Shown piece by piece: positions 34,352-44,084 of a stretch of DNA of 64,000 bases. Position 1 is the stretch's first letter. Every line of letters starts with the position of its first letter. Source of the stretch: Salibacterium salarium (GTDB taxonomy: Bacteria > Bacillota > Bacilli > Bacillales > Marinococcaceae). Both the position numbers and the translations under genes were made by a program. The notes beneath the pieces are model-generated. The model saw nothing but the letters and a program-made list of their open reading frames with translations, was not told the origin of the DNA and made no database searches. Where the stretch lies: assembly GCF_030813635.1 (NCBI RefSeq), contig NZ_JAUSUM010000001.1, positions 620,001 through 684,000 of the forward strand, given 5' to 3'.

Positions 34352-35197
34352 ATGTCGAATATTGCGATTGTTACCGACAGTACAGCCTATTTGCCGTCTG
34401 ATCAAATAGAGCAGTCTGGTATTACCGTTGTGCCGCTAACTGTTAGTTTCGGTGATACGTCCTATCAAGAAGAAATTGATATGTCTACCGCTTCTTTTTA
34501 TGAAAAGCTGAAAGAGGTAAATGATTTTCCTACGACCTCTCAGCCATCTATCGGACGTTTTATGGAAGTGTTTGAAGAACTTAGTCAAAAATATGAATCG
34601 ATTATTACTATCCATCTTTCAAGCGGTATAAGCGGAACATACCAAACAGCAATAACTGCAGGGAAAGAAGTGGATGGCGTTCAAGTGTATGCGTTTGATT
34701 CAGAAATAAGCTGTGCCCCGCAAGGATACTATGCGTTAGAAGCCGCCAAAATGGCTCATGAAGGCGAAACGGTCGACACTATTTTAAATCGGCTAGAAGA
34801 GATGAAACGTCATACTCGCGCCTACTTTATTGTAGATGATCTTAATCATCTGCATCGTGGCGGGCGTTTGAATGGGGCACAGGCTCTTGTCGGGAGTCTT
34901 TTGCAAATAAAGCCGATTCTTCACTTTGAAGACAAATTAATTGTCCCATTTGAGAAAGTCCGGACGAGTAAGAAAGCATGGAATCGCGTATTTGAATTAT
35001 TTGAAGAAGATGCCGGAACAGGTGCTTCGATTCGAGCTACCGTCATTCATGCGAATCGCCCCGAACAGGCGGAGAATATAAGAAATAAGCTGGCTGATAC
35101 ATATCCCAATGCCGACATTGATATCGGTTATTTTGGACCGGTCATCGGGACACATTTAGGTGAAGGAGGCCTTGGTATTGGCTGGTGCAAGTTTTAG
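34352..35197 (+). CDS. DegV-family fatty-acid-binding protein
   Basis: 281 residues. IVTDSTAYLPSDQ at the N-terminus, TTSQPSIGRF, and ITIHLSSGISGTYQTA are classical DegV motifs, with Ser/Thr residues contacting the lipid headgroup. Relatives (FakB) present fatty acids to the kinase FakA. It follows degU as in other Bacilli. The 15-mer TAAAATAGAGTCAAA at 34306-34320, just before the gene, also occurs at 15097-15111 before the CAP/SLH gene; both may be -10 regions. Confidence 0.93.
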   Translation: MSNIAIVTDSTAYLPSDQIEQSGITVVPLTVSFGDTSYQEEIDMSTASFYEKLKEVNDFPTTSQPSIGRFMEVFEELSQKYESIITIHLSSGISGTYQTAITAGKEVDGVQVYAFDSEISCAPQGYYALEAAKMAHEGETVDTILNRLEEMKRHTRAYFIVDDLNHLHRGGRLNGAQALVGSLLQIKPILHFEDKLIVPFEKVRTSKKAWNRVFELFEEDAGTGASIRATVIHANRPEQAENIRNKLADTYPNADIDIGYFGPVIGTHLGEGGLGIGWCKF

Positions 35198-35428
35198 GCT
35201 GGGACAAAAGTGTTTTATTCATAAGGAAATTTCGAACGATTCTCTTGAATCCATTTGGATTTTTTGATTTTTGATTGTTATCCGGACTCCGTCAAAATAT
35301 CACTCTTGTTAGCGGATCAGATCAACGAAGAGCGGCACCCTGTATCAACGTCGATCTGACCCACATCCTGTGGAATCTAATCTCGCGCTATTAGGGCTAA
35401 TGAAAAAGTCTGAATTTCAATTGTTTCA
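35198..35428. other. Intergenic region with an imperfect inverted repeat
   Basis: GGATCAGATCAACG near 35317-35330 and CGTCGATCTGACCC near 35358-35371 pair over 12 of 14 positions. No gene is evident. It leads directly into the dispersed repeat copy B. Confidence 0.4.
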
Positions 35429-35607
35429 TGCATAATAAGACGGTTCTTCCTATATCATGACGGGAGGTGAGACCGGAGCTGGCGAGACTCCTGCGGGAAA
35501 GCATGAGTTGAAGACCCCGGAGAAAGAGCCGATAGGCGCTTTCGAGGAGGCTGAGGCCATGCCTGCGGAAAGCGAGCCCGCGCAGGGACCACCGTGTCCT
35601 ATTTATT
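35429..35607. repeat. Dispersed structured repeat of ~180 bp, copy B
   Basis: Same element as at 16961-17138 in the same orientation: GGGAGGTGAGACCGGAGC, GCGAGACTCCTGCGGG, GGCGCTTTCGAGGAGGCTG and GCGAGCCCGCGCAGGG. It lies 54 bp before the comFA start, so it could fall within the comF promoter or leader region. Confidence 0.8.
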
Positions 35608-35661
35608 CGAAAATAAAATCAGTATAAATAAACAGAAAACAACATAATGAGGAGCGATGGA

Positions 35662-37179
35662 GTGAATTACTGTCATGTCCGATTAAAGTCTGACGTACGA
35701 TGTCTTCCAGAAGCGCTTGTCGAAAACGATGCAGACATACTGGCTGGACCAGATGTCATTAGTCGATTGCCCGCATTACCTACTCCTTCTCACGTTATCC
35801 CCTCCGTATCTATCCCTTTTTACGATGATGTACAAGCAACACTATTCGGTAAAGAATTGTTATATGAAGAAATGGAATATTCTTGGGGAATATTAAAGCC
35901 TTTTCTTGAAACAGGTCTCATTACATTAAAATCAGGGTTGCTTCCTTACAAAAAAGGATTCTGTTGTCAACGTTGTCATACAACATCAAAGAAGAGTTTC
36001 GGTTGTTTCGACTGTTTTCGCTGCCACAAAAAGTGCGTGTACTGTCGTCATTGCATTATGATGGGGCGAATTAGTACGTGCTCTGTGCTATTACGGTGGA
36101 ATGGGCCAGCGCCGAAGTATCATTACAACGATATCCTCCTGAAATGGGATGGAACATTTTCGAACGGCCAACAAAAGGCAGCCTCAAAAATCATAGAAAC
36201 GATACTTGAACAAGCTGATATTTTAGTCTGGGCGGTTTGCGGGGCGGGAAAAACAGAAATACTTTTTTCTGGACTCGAACAAGCGCTCCGAATCGGTCAA
36301 CGAGTCTTAATAACGACCCCTCGAACCGATGTTGTTCTCGAATTACTGCCCCGTTTGAGAAAAGTACTGCCAACTACAAGCATTGCCGGTTTATACGGTG
36401 ATAGCGAAGAAAAACACAACCCCGCTCAACTAATTATTGCTACAACCCACCAAACGATGCGTTTCACCTCCACTTTTGATACGGTCATTATCGATGAAGT
36501 AGACGCCTTTCCTTATACAGCTGATCATTCTCTCACGCAAGCCGTGACAAAAGCCAAGAAGCAACAAGCGGCAACCATCCACCTTACCGCCACTCCTACT
36601 CCACTTCTAAAAAAACGTGTCAATGCAAATAGACTTCCCTGTGTTCGAATCCCCCAGCGTTACCACGGTTTCCCCTTACCTGTTCCGCGATTTCAATGGA
36701 TAGGGTCATGGCAAACACGAATAGAAAACAGAAGCTTGCCTGCAAGTTGTAACAAGTGGAGTCAGGAACATATCGAACAGAACATACCAGCCTTTTTGTT
36801 CGTGCCGTCTGTTGCCGTTTTAGAAAAAGTAACAGATCTGTTGAAAGAACAATGGCCTGCAGTAGAAGGGGTCCATAGTGGAGATCAGGAGCGGCTGCAA
36901 AAAGTAAATCAGTTCCGAAAAGGCAGTATACCGCTGCTTGTAACGACGACGATATTAGAACGCGGAGTGACAATCCCAGGAGTGGATGTCGCTGTACTCG
37001 GAGCAGAATCGGCTATTTTTACGGAAAGCGCGTTAGTCCAAATAGCAGGCAGAGCTGGGCGCAGTAAGGAACAACCAGGGGCAGATGTCGTTTACTTTCA
37101 TTTTGGAAAAACGAATGGAATGGTAGCCGCCAAGCGCCATATTACAACAATGAACAGAGAATCTAATCAAAAAGGATGA
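35662..37179 (+). CDS. comFA: DNA-uptake helicase ComFA
   Basis: 505 residues. GTG 35662 with GAGGAG at 35649-35654; ATG 35647 overlaps that ribosome binding site. A four-cysteine-pair zinc region comes first (CCQRCHTTSKKSFGC, CFRCHKKCVYCRHC), then a DEAD-type helicase: Walker A AVCGAGKTE (about 205), Walker B VIIDEVDAFPY, HLTATPTPLL, and the C-terminal helicase motif QIAGRAGRSKEQPGADV. ComFA is a cytoplasmic translocase-associated ATPase needed to pull single-stranded DNA into competent cells. It is the first gene of the comF operon. Confidence 0.93.
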   Translation: MNYCHVRLKSDVRCLPEALVENDADILAGPDVISRLPALPTPSHVIPSVSIPFYDDVQATLFGKELLYEEMEYSWGILKPFLETGLITLKSGLLPYKKGFCCQRCHTTSKKSFGCFDCFRCHKKCVYCRHCIMMGRISTCSVLLRWNGPAPKYHYNDILLKWDGTFSNGQQKAASKIIETILEQADILVWAVCGAGKTEILFSGLEQALRIGQRVLITTPRTDVVLELLPRLRKVLPTTSIAGLYGDSEEKHNPAQLIIATTHQTMRFTSTFDTVIIDEVDAFPYTADHSLTQAVTKAKKQQAATIHLTATPTPLLKKRVNANRLPCVRIPQRYHGFPLPVPRFQWIGSWQTRIENRSLPASCNKWSQEHIEQNIPAFLFVPSVAVLEKVTDLLKEQWPAVEGVHSGDQERLQKVNQFRKGSIPLLVTTTILERGVTIPGVDVAVLGAESAIFTESALVQIAGRAGRSKEQPGADVVYFHFGKTNGMVAAKRHITTMNRESNQKG

Positions 37180-37187
37180 GCAGACGT

Positions 37188-37895
37188 ATGTCTTACTGTC
37201 TATATTGTGGAGAAAATACAACCCCTTTGACGAGCTGGACGTCTTTATTTTTACCATCCTCCCCGTCTCTTTGTTCTGAATGTGTTGCGTCACTAGAACG
37301 TATTACAGGAAATGTTTGCCCGACATGTAGTCGTCCTCAAACGTCCGCAACCGTTTGCGAAGACTGCTTGCGCTGGGAAAATAGCAGTCAGTGGAGCGGC
37401 TTACTTGAACAAAATTATTCTTTGTATATGTATAATGAAAAAATGAAAGACGTTATAGCTCGTTGGAAATATCGCGGCGATGCGGTAATAGGATATGGCT
37501 TTCATCAACCAGTTGTTTCCGTTTATAACAAGTATTTTAACGGGTATGTTCCGGTGCCGATTCCGCTCAGCAAAGAACGCGCCGAAGAACGTGGATTTAA
37601 TCAATCAGAAATGCTGGCGTCGTTTCTTCAACGAGCAAGACCGCCGTCCCCTTCGATAGAACATGCTCTTATCAGGTCGATACATGAAGATAAACAAAGC
37701 AAAAAGTCCCGGCAAGAACGAATACATTCCGTCATTCAACCATTTCAATTCAATAAAAAATCTTCAATAAAAGGTAAAAATATTGTATTATTAGACGATA
37801 TTTACACTACGGGAACGACGTTAAGAAAAGCGGCCGACATACTAAAAAAACACGGTGCTAAGAAAATATGTTCAATCACTCTAATAAGAGGGTAA
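37188..37895 (+). CDS. comFC: Phosphoribosyltransferase-like competence protein ComFC
   Basis: 235 residues. ATG 37188 gives the family-like start MSYCLYCGE; ATG 37176 overlaps the comFA stop and is the alternative. A zinc finger (CLYCGENT, CSECVASLERITGNVCPTC) precedes a PRTase domain with the PRPP loop IVLLDDIYTTGTTLRKAA. ComFC works with ComFA in transformation. The coupling and order comFA-comFC-yvyF-flgM match B. subtilis. Confidence 0.92.
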   Translation: MSYCLYCGENTTPLTSWTSLFLPSSPSLCSECVASLERITGNVCPTCSRPQTSATVCEDCLRWENSSQWSGLLEQNYSLYMYNEKMKDVIARWKYRGDAVIGYGFHQPVVSVYNKYFNGYVPVPIPLSKERAEERGFNQSEMLASFLQRARPPSPSIEHALIRSIHEDKQSKKSRQERIHSVIQPFQFNKKSSIKGKNIVLLDDIYTTGTTLRKAADILKKHGAKKICSITLIRG

Positions 37896-37916
37896 AGAAA
37901 GGTAGTTGGAATCATC

Positions 37917-38342
37917 ATGCAAAACTTAGAAAATTGCCCACGTTGCGGAGACTTATTTGTAAAATCATTACGCGCTGTTTGTAATAAATGCCATAAAGAG
38001 GTAGAAGATAAATTCCAAACAGTCTATTCATTTATTAAAAAAAGAGAAAATCGTCAAGCGACTATGTCGGAAGTCATAGAAGGAACCGGTGTGTCTTACG
38101 AGGATATCACCCATTTTATTAAAGAAGGGCGCATTCATCTGCGCCAATTCCCGAATCTAGAATACCCGTGTGAATCATGCGGAAAAGGAATACGAGAAGG
38201 ACGCATTTGCGGAAATTGTAAAGATAATATCGAAGGCGGACTTCAATCGGAAGCACGGGAACAAGAACGGGCGGAACGTGTAAAAGAAGAAGAAAAAAGC
38301 CGTTATCAAACGTACCATTCCATGAACAATCGCTTGAAATGA
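37917..38342 (+). CDS. yvyF: YvyF-family flagellar-operon protein
   Basis: 141 residues, with two zinc-ribbon-like clusters (NCPRCGDLFVKSLRAVCNKC and CESCGKGIREGRICGNC) around a helical MerR/MarR-like middle (MSEVIEGTGVSYEDITHFIKEGRI). This is the TIGR03826-type protein always found between comF and flgM. Its role is unknown; a regulatory link to flagellar genes has been suggested for the family. Confidence 0.88.
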   Translation: MQNLENCPRCGDLFVKSLRAVCNKCHKEVEDKFQTVYSFIKKRENRQATMSEVIEGTGVSYEDITHFIKEGRIHLRQFPNLEYPCESCGKGIREGRICGNCKDNIEGGLQSEAREQERAERVKEEEKSRYQTYHSMNNRLK

Positions 38343-38357
38343 GACATTTGTACCGGT

Positions 38358-38383
38358 TAAACATCATTGAGTTTATCCGATAT
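38358..38383 (+). promoter_or_regulatory. SigD promoter upstream of flgM
   Basis: TAAA (38358-38361), 14-15 bp, then TCCGATAT (38376-38383), against the SigD consensus TAAA-N15-GCCGATAT. It sits in the 109-bp gap before flgM. Confidence 0.75.
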
Positions 38384-38451
38384 AATGGGTGTTACAGCTA
38401 ATGAAAATACACAATAATAGATAAAAGTTTTTAAAATAGGAGGTGAACGCT

Positions 38452-38718
38452 GTGAATATCAACCCAATCGGACAGGTCAATAATCCGTACCAAAAGCAGG
38501 CTGAATCACAACGTCACGCAAAGTCTGAAACACCCCAACAAGAACAAGACAAAGTAGAAATATCCAACCAAGCCAAACAAATGCAGCAGGATAATGATAT
38601 TGAGCAATCCCGCCAGGAAAAGATTGATGCGTTAAAAGCCAAAGTCGAATCCGGCGAATATAAAATGGATGCTCAGGAAACAGCACAGAAATTCACTGAT
38701 TTTTGGATGGGCAAATAA
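38452..38718 (+). CDS. flgM: Anti-sigma-D factor FlgM
   Basis: 88 residues, the usual length. GTG 38452 is chosen because AGGAGGTG (38438-38445) precedes it; an in-frame GTG at 38443 lies inside that site. Start MNINPIGQVNNPYQKQ and the C-terminal KIDALKAKVESGEYKMDAQETAQKFTDFW are typical. FlgM binds and blocks SigD until the hook is complete. A SigD promoter upstream provides the known feedback loop. Confidence 0.93.
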   Translation: MNINPIGQVNNPYQKQAESQRHAKSETPQQEQDKVEISNQAKQMQQDNDIEQSRQEKIDALKAKVESGEYKMDAQETAQKFTDFWMGK

Positions 38719-38728
38719 TCCAGATATA

Positions 38729-38762
38729 AGGCTGTTTCTAACGTTCACAAAGGAAACAGCCT
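38729..38762 (+). promoter_or_regulatory. Hairpin between flgM and flgN
   Basis: AGGCTGTTTC (38729-38738) pairs perfectly with GAAACAGCCT (38753-38762). There is no T run, so it is more likely an RNA-stability or attenuation element than a full terminator. Confidence 0.5.
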
Positions 38763-38800
38763 AATTCTGCGGAAGATAAGAACAGAAAGCGGGGAAATTT

Positions 38801-39295
38801 ATGTCGATAAAAGCCATATTCGAGTCCATGGCCCTGCTCGTTCAGCAGCATAAAGAATTGAATACCATCTCTGCCCAGAAAACAGAACTGATTAAACAGA
38901 ATCAGACGAAAGAACTATCTGCACTGCTGAAGGATGAAAGTAAACATATCCGCAGGATGGAACAGACAGAAAAAAAAAGACAGGAAGCAACAACTGCTTA
39001 TTTACATGATAAAGAAGAGACACAATCAGACGGGACAGTAAGTGTACTGCTTAAGCATATTCCCGAAGACTATCATGACCCGCTGTTGAAACTTCAAGAT
39101 GCTTTATTGCAGGAAATGACAAGCTTGCGGAAAAAAGAAGCATTGAATCGAACGTTAGTGGAGGATTCTCTGCAATTCGTACAGATGACACTGGATATGA
39201 TTCAACCTGATCCAGAAGCCATTCATTATACTCACCCAGAAGCAGATGGTACGGACAAACGCGAAGGGTATTCTATTTTTGACTCAAAGGCATAA
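38801..39295 (+). CDS. flgN: Flagellar export chaperone FlgN
   Basis: 164 residues, almost entirely helical with coiled-coil character (ELIKQNQTKELSALLKDESKHIRRMEQ region; SLQFVQMTLDMI). FlgN keeps the hook-associated proteins FlgK and FlgL soluble for export, and it lies directly before flgK. Recognition rests on position and helical pattern as much as on sequence. Confidence 0.85.
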   Translation: MSIKAIFESMALLVQQHKELNTISAQKTELIKQNQTKELSALLKDESKHIRRMEQTEKKRQEATTAYLHDKEETQSDGTVSVLLKHIPEDYHDPLLKLQDALLQEMTSLRKKEALNRTLVEDSLQFVQMTLDMIQPDPEAIHYTHPEADGTDKREGYSIFDSKA

Positions 39296-39324
39296 GACTA
39301 TTTGATAAATCAGGAGGAAAGAAG

Positions 39325-40845
39325 ATGACTTCAACCTTTCATGGATTAGAAACGGCACGGCGCGGCATGGCCACCCAACAAGCGGCCTTACATACGACCG
39401 GGCATAACATTTCCAACGCAAATACAGATGGATACTCGCGCCAACGAGTAAATTTTGCACAAACAGAGCCTTACCCAAATGGAGCAGCAAGAAATGCTCC
39501 GCAAATGCCAGGGCAAATTGGTACTGGTGTGGAAGCGGATTTTGTTCAACGTATTCGCTCCGGTTATCTTGATCAGCAGTATCGCGGGGAAAGTTCCCAA
39601 GCGAGCTACTACGAAACAAGACATTCTAGTTTAGAAAGAATTGAAGACCTTATGAATGAACCGTCTGATGAAGGACTATCAAGCCAAATGGACGAATTTT
39701 ATAATGCTCTCCAAGATTTATCGGCAAACCCGGAAGATTCAGGCGCACGCTCTGTTGTCAAAGAACAAGGGGTGTCATTAGCAGATACGTTCAATTATAT
39801 GGATGATACGTTGAAAGCGAATCGCCAAGACTTACAAAACCAAATCACAACGAACGAAGAAGAAATCAATTCGATTTTGAAAAATATTAATAATGTGAAC
39901 GAGCAAATCGGAAGGGTCGAACCGAACGGGCAAATGCCGAATGACCATTACGATGAGCGAGACCGATTACTGGATGACCTGTCTGAAAAAGTGAATATAG
40001 AAGTGGAAAATCTGGAACCTGAAGGCCTGGCTGAAGATGCAGCCGAAGGAAAAGTGAATGTCTATTTGCTTAATGAAGAAGGAAACCGCATGACAAGCGG
40101 TGGAGACGATATAAAACTGATAAACGGGGAAGAATTAGACTATAGACAGCTTGATATCGCATTTGATAATAACGATGAATTCAGCAATAATCCACAGTCA
40201 ACATTTAACTTGGCAAGTGGTGGAGACCCCGTCAACGTTGATTTAAAAAATTCACCAGGCTCTTTCAGTGCGATGATAGAAGACTATGGAAGAAGTGATA
40301 GTCAAGAAGGCACGTATCCAGAAGTTATGCAGCAATTAAATGACCTAGTGAGTAACTTTGCTGATGAATTTAATAGTGTCCATCAAGCTGGACAGGGGTT
40401 AAATGAAATAGAAAACGGTACGAATGACAATAATAATTTCTTTGATTTTGATGGGGACAACGCTGCTGGAAGTATTCAAGTTGATAGCGTCATCAGCAAC
40501 GATCCAGGCAACATTGCTGCATCGCAAAACGGCGATGCTGGTGATGGTTCAAACGCCATCGACTTATCGAATGTGAAAGACGATCATTTTGACGGGGACT
40601 ATCAATCTATGATTGGTGATCTAGCCGTGGAAACGTCAGAAGTACAACAACAGATGGATAATACCGCCACAATCCGTGATAATGTAAATAGCAGACGCCA
40701 AGAAGTAAGCAGTGTATCTTTAGACGAAGAAATGACGAACATGATTCAATTCCAGCATGCGTATAATGCTGCAGCAAGAAACATTACAAATGTGGATGAA
40801 ATGCTAGACCGGATTATAAATAATATGGGTCTCGTTGGAAGGTAA
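39325..40845 (+). CDS. flgK: Flagellar hook-associated protein 1 (FlgK)
   Basis: 506 residues. N-terminal STFHGLETARRGMATQQAALHTTGHNISNANTDGYSRQRV and C-terminal LDEEMTNMIQFQHAYNAAARNITNVDEMLDRIINNMG are the paired helices that build the hook-filament junction. The middle is acidic and variable. CAGGAGGAAAG precedes the ATG. It is followed by flgL after 27 bp. Confidence 0.95.
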   Translation: MTSTFHGLETARRGMATQQAALHTTGHNISNANTDGYSRQRVNFAQTEPYPNGAARNAPQMPGQIGTGVEADFVQRIRSGYLDQQYRGESSQASYYETRHSSLERIEDLMNEPSDEGLSSQMDEFYNALQDLSANPEDSGARSVVKEQGVSLADTFNYMDDTLKANRQDLQNQITTNEEEINSILKNINNVNEQIGRVEPNGQMPNDHYDERDRLLDDLSEKVNIEVENLEPEGLAEDAAEGKVNVYLLNEEGNRMTSGGDDIKLINGEELDYRQLDIAFDNNDEFSNNPQSTFNLASGGDPVNVDLKNSPGSFSAMIEDYGRSDSQEGTYPEVMQQLNDLVSNFADEFNSVHQAGQGLNEIENGTNDNNNFFDFDGDNAAGSIQVDSVISNDPGNIAASQNGDAGDGSNAIDLSNVKDDHFDGDYQSMIGDLAVETSEVQQQMDNTATIRDNVNSRRQEVSSVSLDEEMTNMIQFQHAYNAAARNITNVDEMLDRIINNMGLVGR

Positions 40846-40872
40846 AAATAAACAGATAGGAAGGTGAACCTT

Positions 40873-41754
40873 ATGCGCGTCACACAATCGATGCTGTCAC
40901 AAAATTCGCTTCGTCATTTGAATCAAAGCTTCGAAAAAATGGGGAATCTTCAAGACCAATTATCGACGGGAAAGAAAATCACCCGCGCCTCGCAAGACCC
41001 TGTTGTTGCGATGAGTGGAATTCGATATCGTACGGAAGCAGGGCAAGTAGAACAATTTCAGCGGAACTCCGGTGAAGTTTATAACTGGATGGATTCCACA
41101 GACTCAGCACTTGGTAAGACGACAGACGCAATGCAGCGTATCAGAGAATTAACAACGCAGGCTGCCAATGATACCTATGAAGAAGGGCAGCGGGAAAATA
41201 TTGCTGAAGAAGTAGCGGAATTAAAAGATCACATTGCGGATATGGCAAATACAAAAATGAACGGGAAATATATCTTTAATGGCACTGATACAACCAATGC
41301 GCCAATTGATGACAAAACAAATATAGATGCTTCAGATAATGAGGGAGAAGTAGCCATTGAACTTTTAGACGGGGTAAATATTCCGGTCAACTCAAACCCT
41401 ACAGAAACATTTAGTCAAGACCTATTTGATGACTTAGAAGGTTTGGAAGAGGATTTAAGAGATCCTGATACTACAGGGGAAGAGTTAAGTGCTGAAATTG
41501 AAACAATCGATGGGCATATTGACAGTATTGTTAATGAAAGAGCGGAAGTAGGGGCCCGGTTGAATCGGGTCGAGATGATTGAAAGTCGTCTCAACCAACA
41601 AGAGGTTACCGCAGAACGGATTATGTCTGACAATGAAGATGCGGATATGGAGAAAGTCATTACGGAATTGATGAGCCAAGAAAATGTTCACCAGGCAGCT
41701 TTATCATCAGGCGCTCGTATTATCCAGCCAACACTAATGGATTTCTTGCGCTAA
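40873..41754 (+). CDS. flgL: Flagellar hook-associated protein 3 (FlgL)
   Basis: 293 residues. ATG 40873 with AGGAAGGTGA just upstream; an in-frame GTG at 40864 lies within that site. Flagellin-like N-terminus (MRVTQSMLSQNSLRHLNQ; LSTGKKITRASQDPVVAMSG) and C-terminus (ELMSQENVHQAALSSGARIIQPTLMDFLR). It links FlgK to the flagellin filament. Confidence 0.94.
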   Translation: MRVTQSMLSQNSLRHLNQSFEKMGNLQDQLSTGKKITRASQDPVVAMSGIRYRTEAGQVEQFQRNSGEVYNWMDSTDSALGKTTDAMQRIRELTTQAANDTYEEGQRENIAEEVAELKDHIADMANTKMNGKYIFNGTDTTNAPIDDKTNIDASDNEGEVAIELLDGVNIPVNSNPTETFSQDLFDDLEGLEEDLRDPDTTGEELSAEIETIDGHIDSIVNERAEVGARLNRVEMIESRLNQQEVTAERIMSDNEDADMEKVITELMSQENVHQAALSSGARIIQPTLMDFLR

Positions 41755-41783
41755 ATATGACATGATAGAAGGGAGGCGGTTCT

Positions 41784-42374
41784 ATGGATTTCCCCATGGT
41801 TGAAGTGAATACGACAAAAGCAAAACTGGGAATGACTAGTTCCCGCCCGCCCATACAGATTAATCAACGCGAAGCCGACATTAGCATGGAACAAAAATTC
41901 ATGGATACAGTCAATATCTCCACAGAAGCAGTTGAGGTGAATATTGACCAATCCGAAGCGTTTGCGGATGCCGGATTAATACCGCCTTTAGAACGCACCA
42001 AACAGTTTGCAAGCAAAGCAGAACAGACAGCCTCCGAATTTGTAGCTAAAACAGCGCGAGAAGGCGAACAAATGAAATCGATTGACGAAAATGGAGGCGG
42101 AGGAAAAGTCATTGCTTCGATTGCGAAAGAAAACACACGTCTGATTGAATTAGAAACAGAAATGACAACCATCCCGGAAAGCGCAGATAAAGTAAAGTTT
42201 GATGTTGATCCTGGAAGCATAACATTTGATGTTGAGAAAGCGCAGTTCAATATGGATGTTCAACCACATGAACCAGAGTTTCAAGTACCGCGCTGGGAAG
42301 TACAACACTACATGAGACAAAAACCAAGTATTGAATTCAACGTCGTTGGAGGTCAAGTGGACCGCGCATTATAA
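41784..42374 (+). CDS. yviE: YviE-like (DUF6470) flagellar-region protein
   Basis: 196 residues, soluble. It starts PMVEVNTTKAKLGMTSSRPPIQINQREADISM and ends in repeated acidic beta-type segments (FDVDPGSITFDVEKAQFNMDVQP). The size and place between flgL and fliW match B. subtilis yviE. The function is unknown. Confidence 0.85.
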   Translation: MDFPMVEVNTTKAKLGMTSSRPPIQINQREADISMEQKFMDTVNISTEAVEVNIDQSEAFADAGLIPPLERTKQFASKAEQTASEFVAKTAREGEQMKSIDENGGGGKVIASIAKENTRLIELETEMTTIPESADKVKFDVDPGSITFDVEKAQFNMDVQPHEPEFQVPRWEVQHYMRQKPSIEFNVVGGQVDRAL

Positions 42375-42398
42375 TTTATATAAAGGTGGGCAACAACT

Positions 42399-42860
42399 GT
42401 GGAATTACAAACGAAACACCTTGGCGTCATGGAAATAGAAAAGGAACAAATATTAACCTTCGAATACGGCCTCCCCGCTTTTGAAGAGGAAACAGCCTTT
42501 GTGTTACTTCCTTTCAGCAGCGATGAGGTATTTTTTATTTTACAGTCCGTTCACACTCCTGAGCTTGCGTTTGTTATGACGGACCCTTTCCAATTTTTCG
42601 AGGACTACCAGGTGGAAGTGTCCGATAGCGTGATCGAACAGCTGAACATTGAAACCCAAGAAGATGTCGCATTATACACGATATTAACACTTCAAGATCC
42701 TTTTTCCAGCACGACAGCTAATCTACAAGCACCAATTATTATTAATATGGCAGAAAAAGCTGGCAAACAAGTGGTGTTAAGTGATTCACCTTATCAAACA
42801 AAACACCATATCTTCCCGCAGAATAACAGCGATGATGCACAGCAAAAGGGGGCGCGCTAA
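42399..42860 (+). CDS. fliW: Flagellar assembly factor FliW
   Basis: 153 residues, GTG start after [34 protein letters not shown] and [13 protein letters not shown] are typical. FliW binds flagellin and, when free, binds CsrA and relieves its repression of hag translation. The TAATG overlap with csrA couples the two partners. Confidence 0.94.
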   Translation: MELQTKHLGVMEIEKEQILTFEYGLPAFEEETAFVLLPFSSDEVFFILQSVHTPELAFVMTDPFQFFEDYQVEVSDSVIEQLNIETQEDVALYTILTLQDPFSSTTANLQAPIIINMAEKAGKQVVLSDSPYQTKHHIFPQNNSDDAQQKGAR

Positions 42861-43093
42861 TGTTAGTATTGACGCGCAAAACCAACCAATCGATTCAAAT
42901 TGGCGATGATATTGAAGTGAAGATTGTAGCAGTAGATGGCGATCAAGTGAAAATAGGAATCGATGCTCCGCAACATATTGATATTCATAGAAAAGAAATT
43001 TACTTAGATATACAAGAAGAAAATAACCAAGCGGTTGGAAAAGATAACCTTTCCATTCTAGAAGCCCTAGCGCAACAAATCAAAAAAAACTAA
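42860..43093 (+). CDS. csrA: Translational regulator CsrA
   Basis: 77 residues. [37 protein letters not shown] and the RKEIYLDIQ strand with the RNA-binding Arg are classical. CsrA blocks hag translation by binding GGA motifs in the leader; matching sites are present at 44860-44895. FliW antagonises it. Confidence 0.96.
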   Translation: MLVLTRKTNQSIQIGDDIEVKIVAVDGDQVKIGIDAPQHIDIHRKEIYLDIQEENNQAVGKDNLSILEALAQQIKKN

Positions 43094-43334
43094 ATGGATA
43101 CTATCTCCTTTGGTATAGTCTTCTAGTTAAAACGGTACCGGTACAGAAGTTGGAGAAATGTAGTGTGACAAATAGATAAAATGAGTAATATAGGTACTCT
43201 CGTTCCTTGTGTCGATGTAGTTTGGCAGATATGATTTACGAAAGAAGAAAAATAACTAGAGCATTCTGAACGGTACATAGAACAGGGAGTGTGGGAAGAA
43301 CATACTGACACTTTCTCTCCAGGAGGGATACATA

Positions 43335-44039
43335 ATGCCCGCAATCTATCACCATAATAATGACCAAGGAAGCCGATTACCAACCTTGTTCTTGGATTTG
43401 GATGGAACCAATCGAGTAAAGGATGCTGGTGAATCCATTGGCAAAAAAGTAGTGGAAGAAGAGAACAGTCAATTGCTGACTCTTTTTGAAAAAGGGCTAA
43501 AGAAAGATACAATTTACTATTCGGCCTGCGATAGTGAAACCATTTACGAAAAAATAAATCAACTCCAATCGATGCAAACGTATTTCCGATTGGGTATAAA
43601 TCTACCTTCGTATGAGTCAGAACTACTCGAACAGTTATTTCGACGGGAAGTGTCCATCATTCTAGCGTCTGATCGAGTAGAGTCTGAATGGTGCAGCCAT
43701 TTCCAGCGTTCGCAGGAGTTTCTCGTTTACGTGGACCCATGGTTTCAACCGCGCTTGATTGAAAGGTATCAATCGATTCATGACGATTCCGAAGATGATC
43801 CGGAGCAGGAATTAAAATTAAATGAAGAAAAAGCACGACTAACATTATCGGATGCAGAAGTACGTGTTTTTGAAAAAATTCTAGAAGGAAAAAGCAACCG
43901 AAAAATTGCCGAAGAATGCTTTCTAGCTGTAGCAACGGTCAACAACCATGTCAGCCATTTAACGAGAAAGATGGGAGCAAATGACCGCACCCATACGATA
44001 AAACGGGCGATTGAAGAAGGCTGGGTTCACATATTATGA
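43335..44039 (+). CDS. LuxR-type HTH regulator with diverged N-terminus
   Basis: 234 residues, preceded by CAGGAGGG. The C-terminal 65 residues are a LuxR/GerE helix-turn-helix (LSDAEVRVFEKILEGKSNRKIAEECFL; VATVNNHVSHLTRKMGANDRT), closest in style to DegU (ends EEGWVHIL, compare DegU KKGWVKVR). The N-terminal part is not a normal receiver: FLDLDGTN and YYSACDSETIYEKI do not give the usual DD...D...K pattern. It may be a CsgD-like degenerate receiver. Its place between csrA and comK suggests a role in motility or competence (inference). Confidence 0.72.
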   Translation: MPAIYHHNNDQGSRLPTLFLDLDGTNRVKDAGESIGKKVVEEENSQLLTLFEKGLKKDTIYYSACDSETIYEKINQLQSMQTYFRLGINLPSYESELLEQLFRREVSIILASDRVESEWCSHFQRSQEFLVYVDPWFQPRLIERYQSIHDDSEDDPEQELKLNEEKARLTLSDAEVRVFEKILEGKSNRKIAEECFLAVATVNNHVSHLTRKMGANDRTHTIKRAIEEGWVHIL

Positions 44040-44084
44040 GTTAAACAAGGAAGCGCCTTCATGATAATACATAAGTATAGGAGA

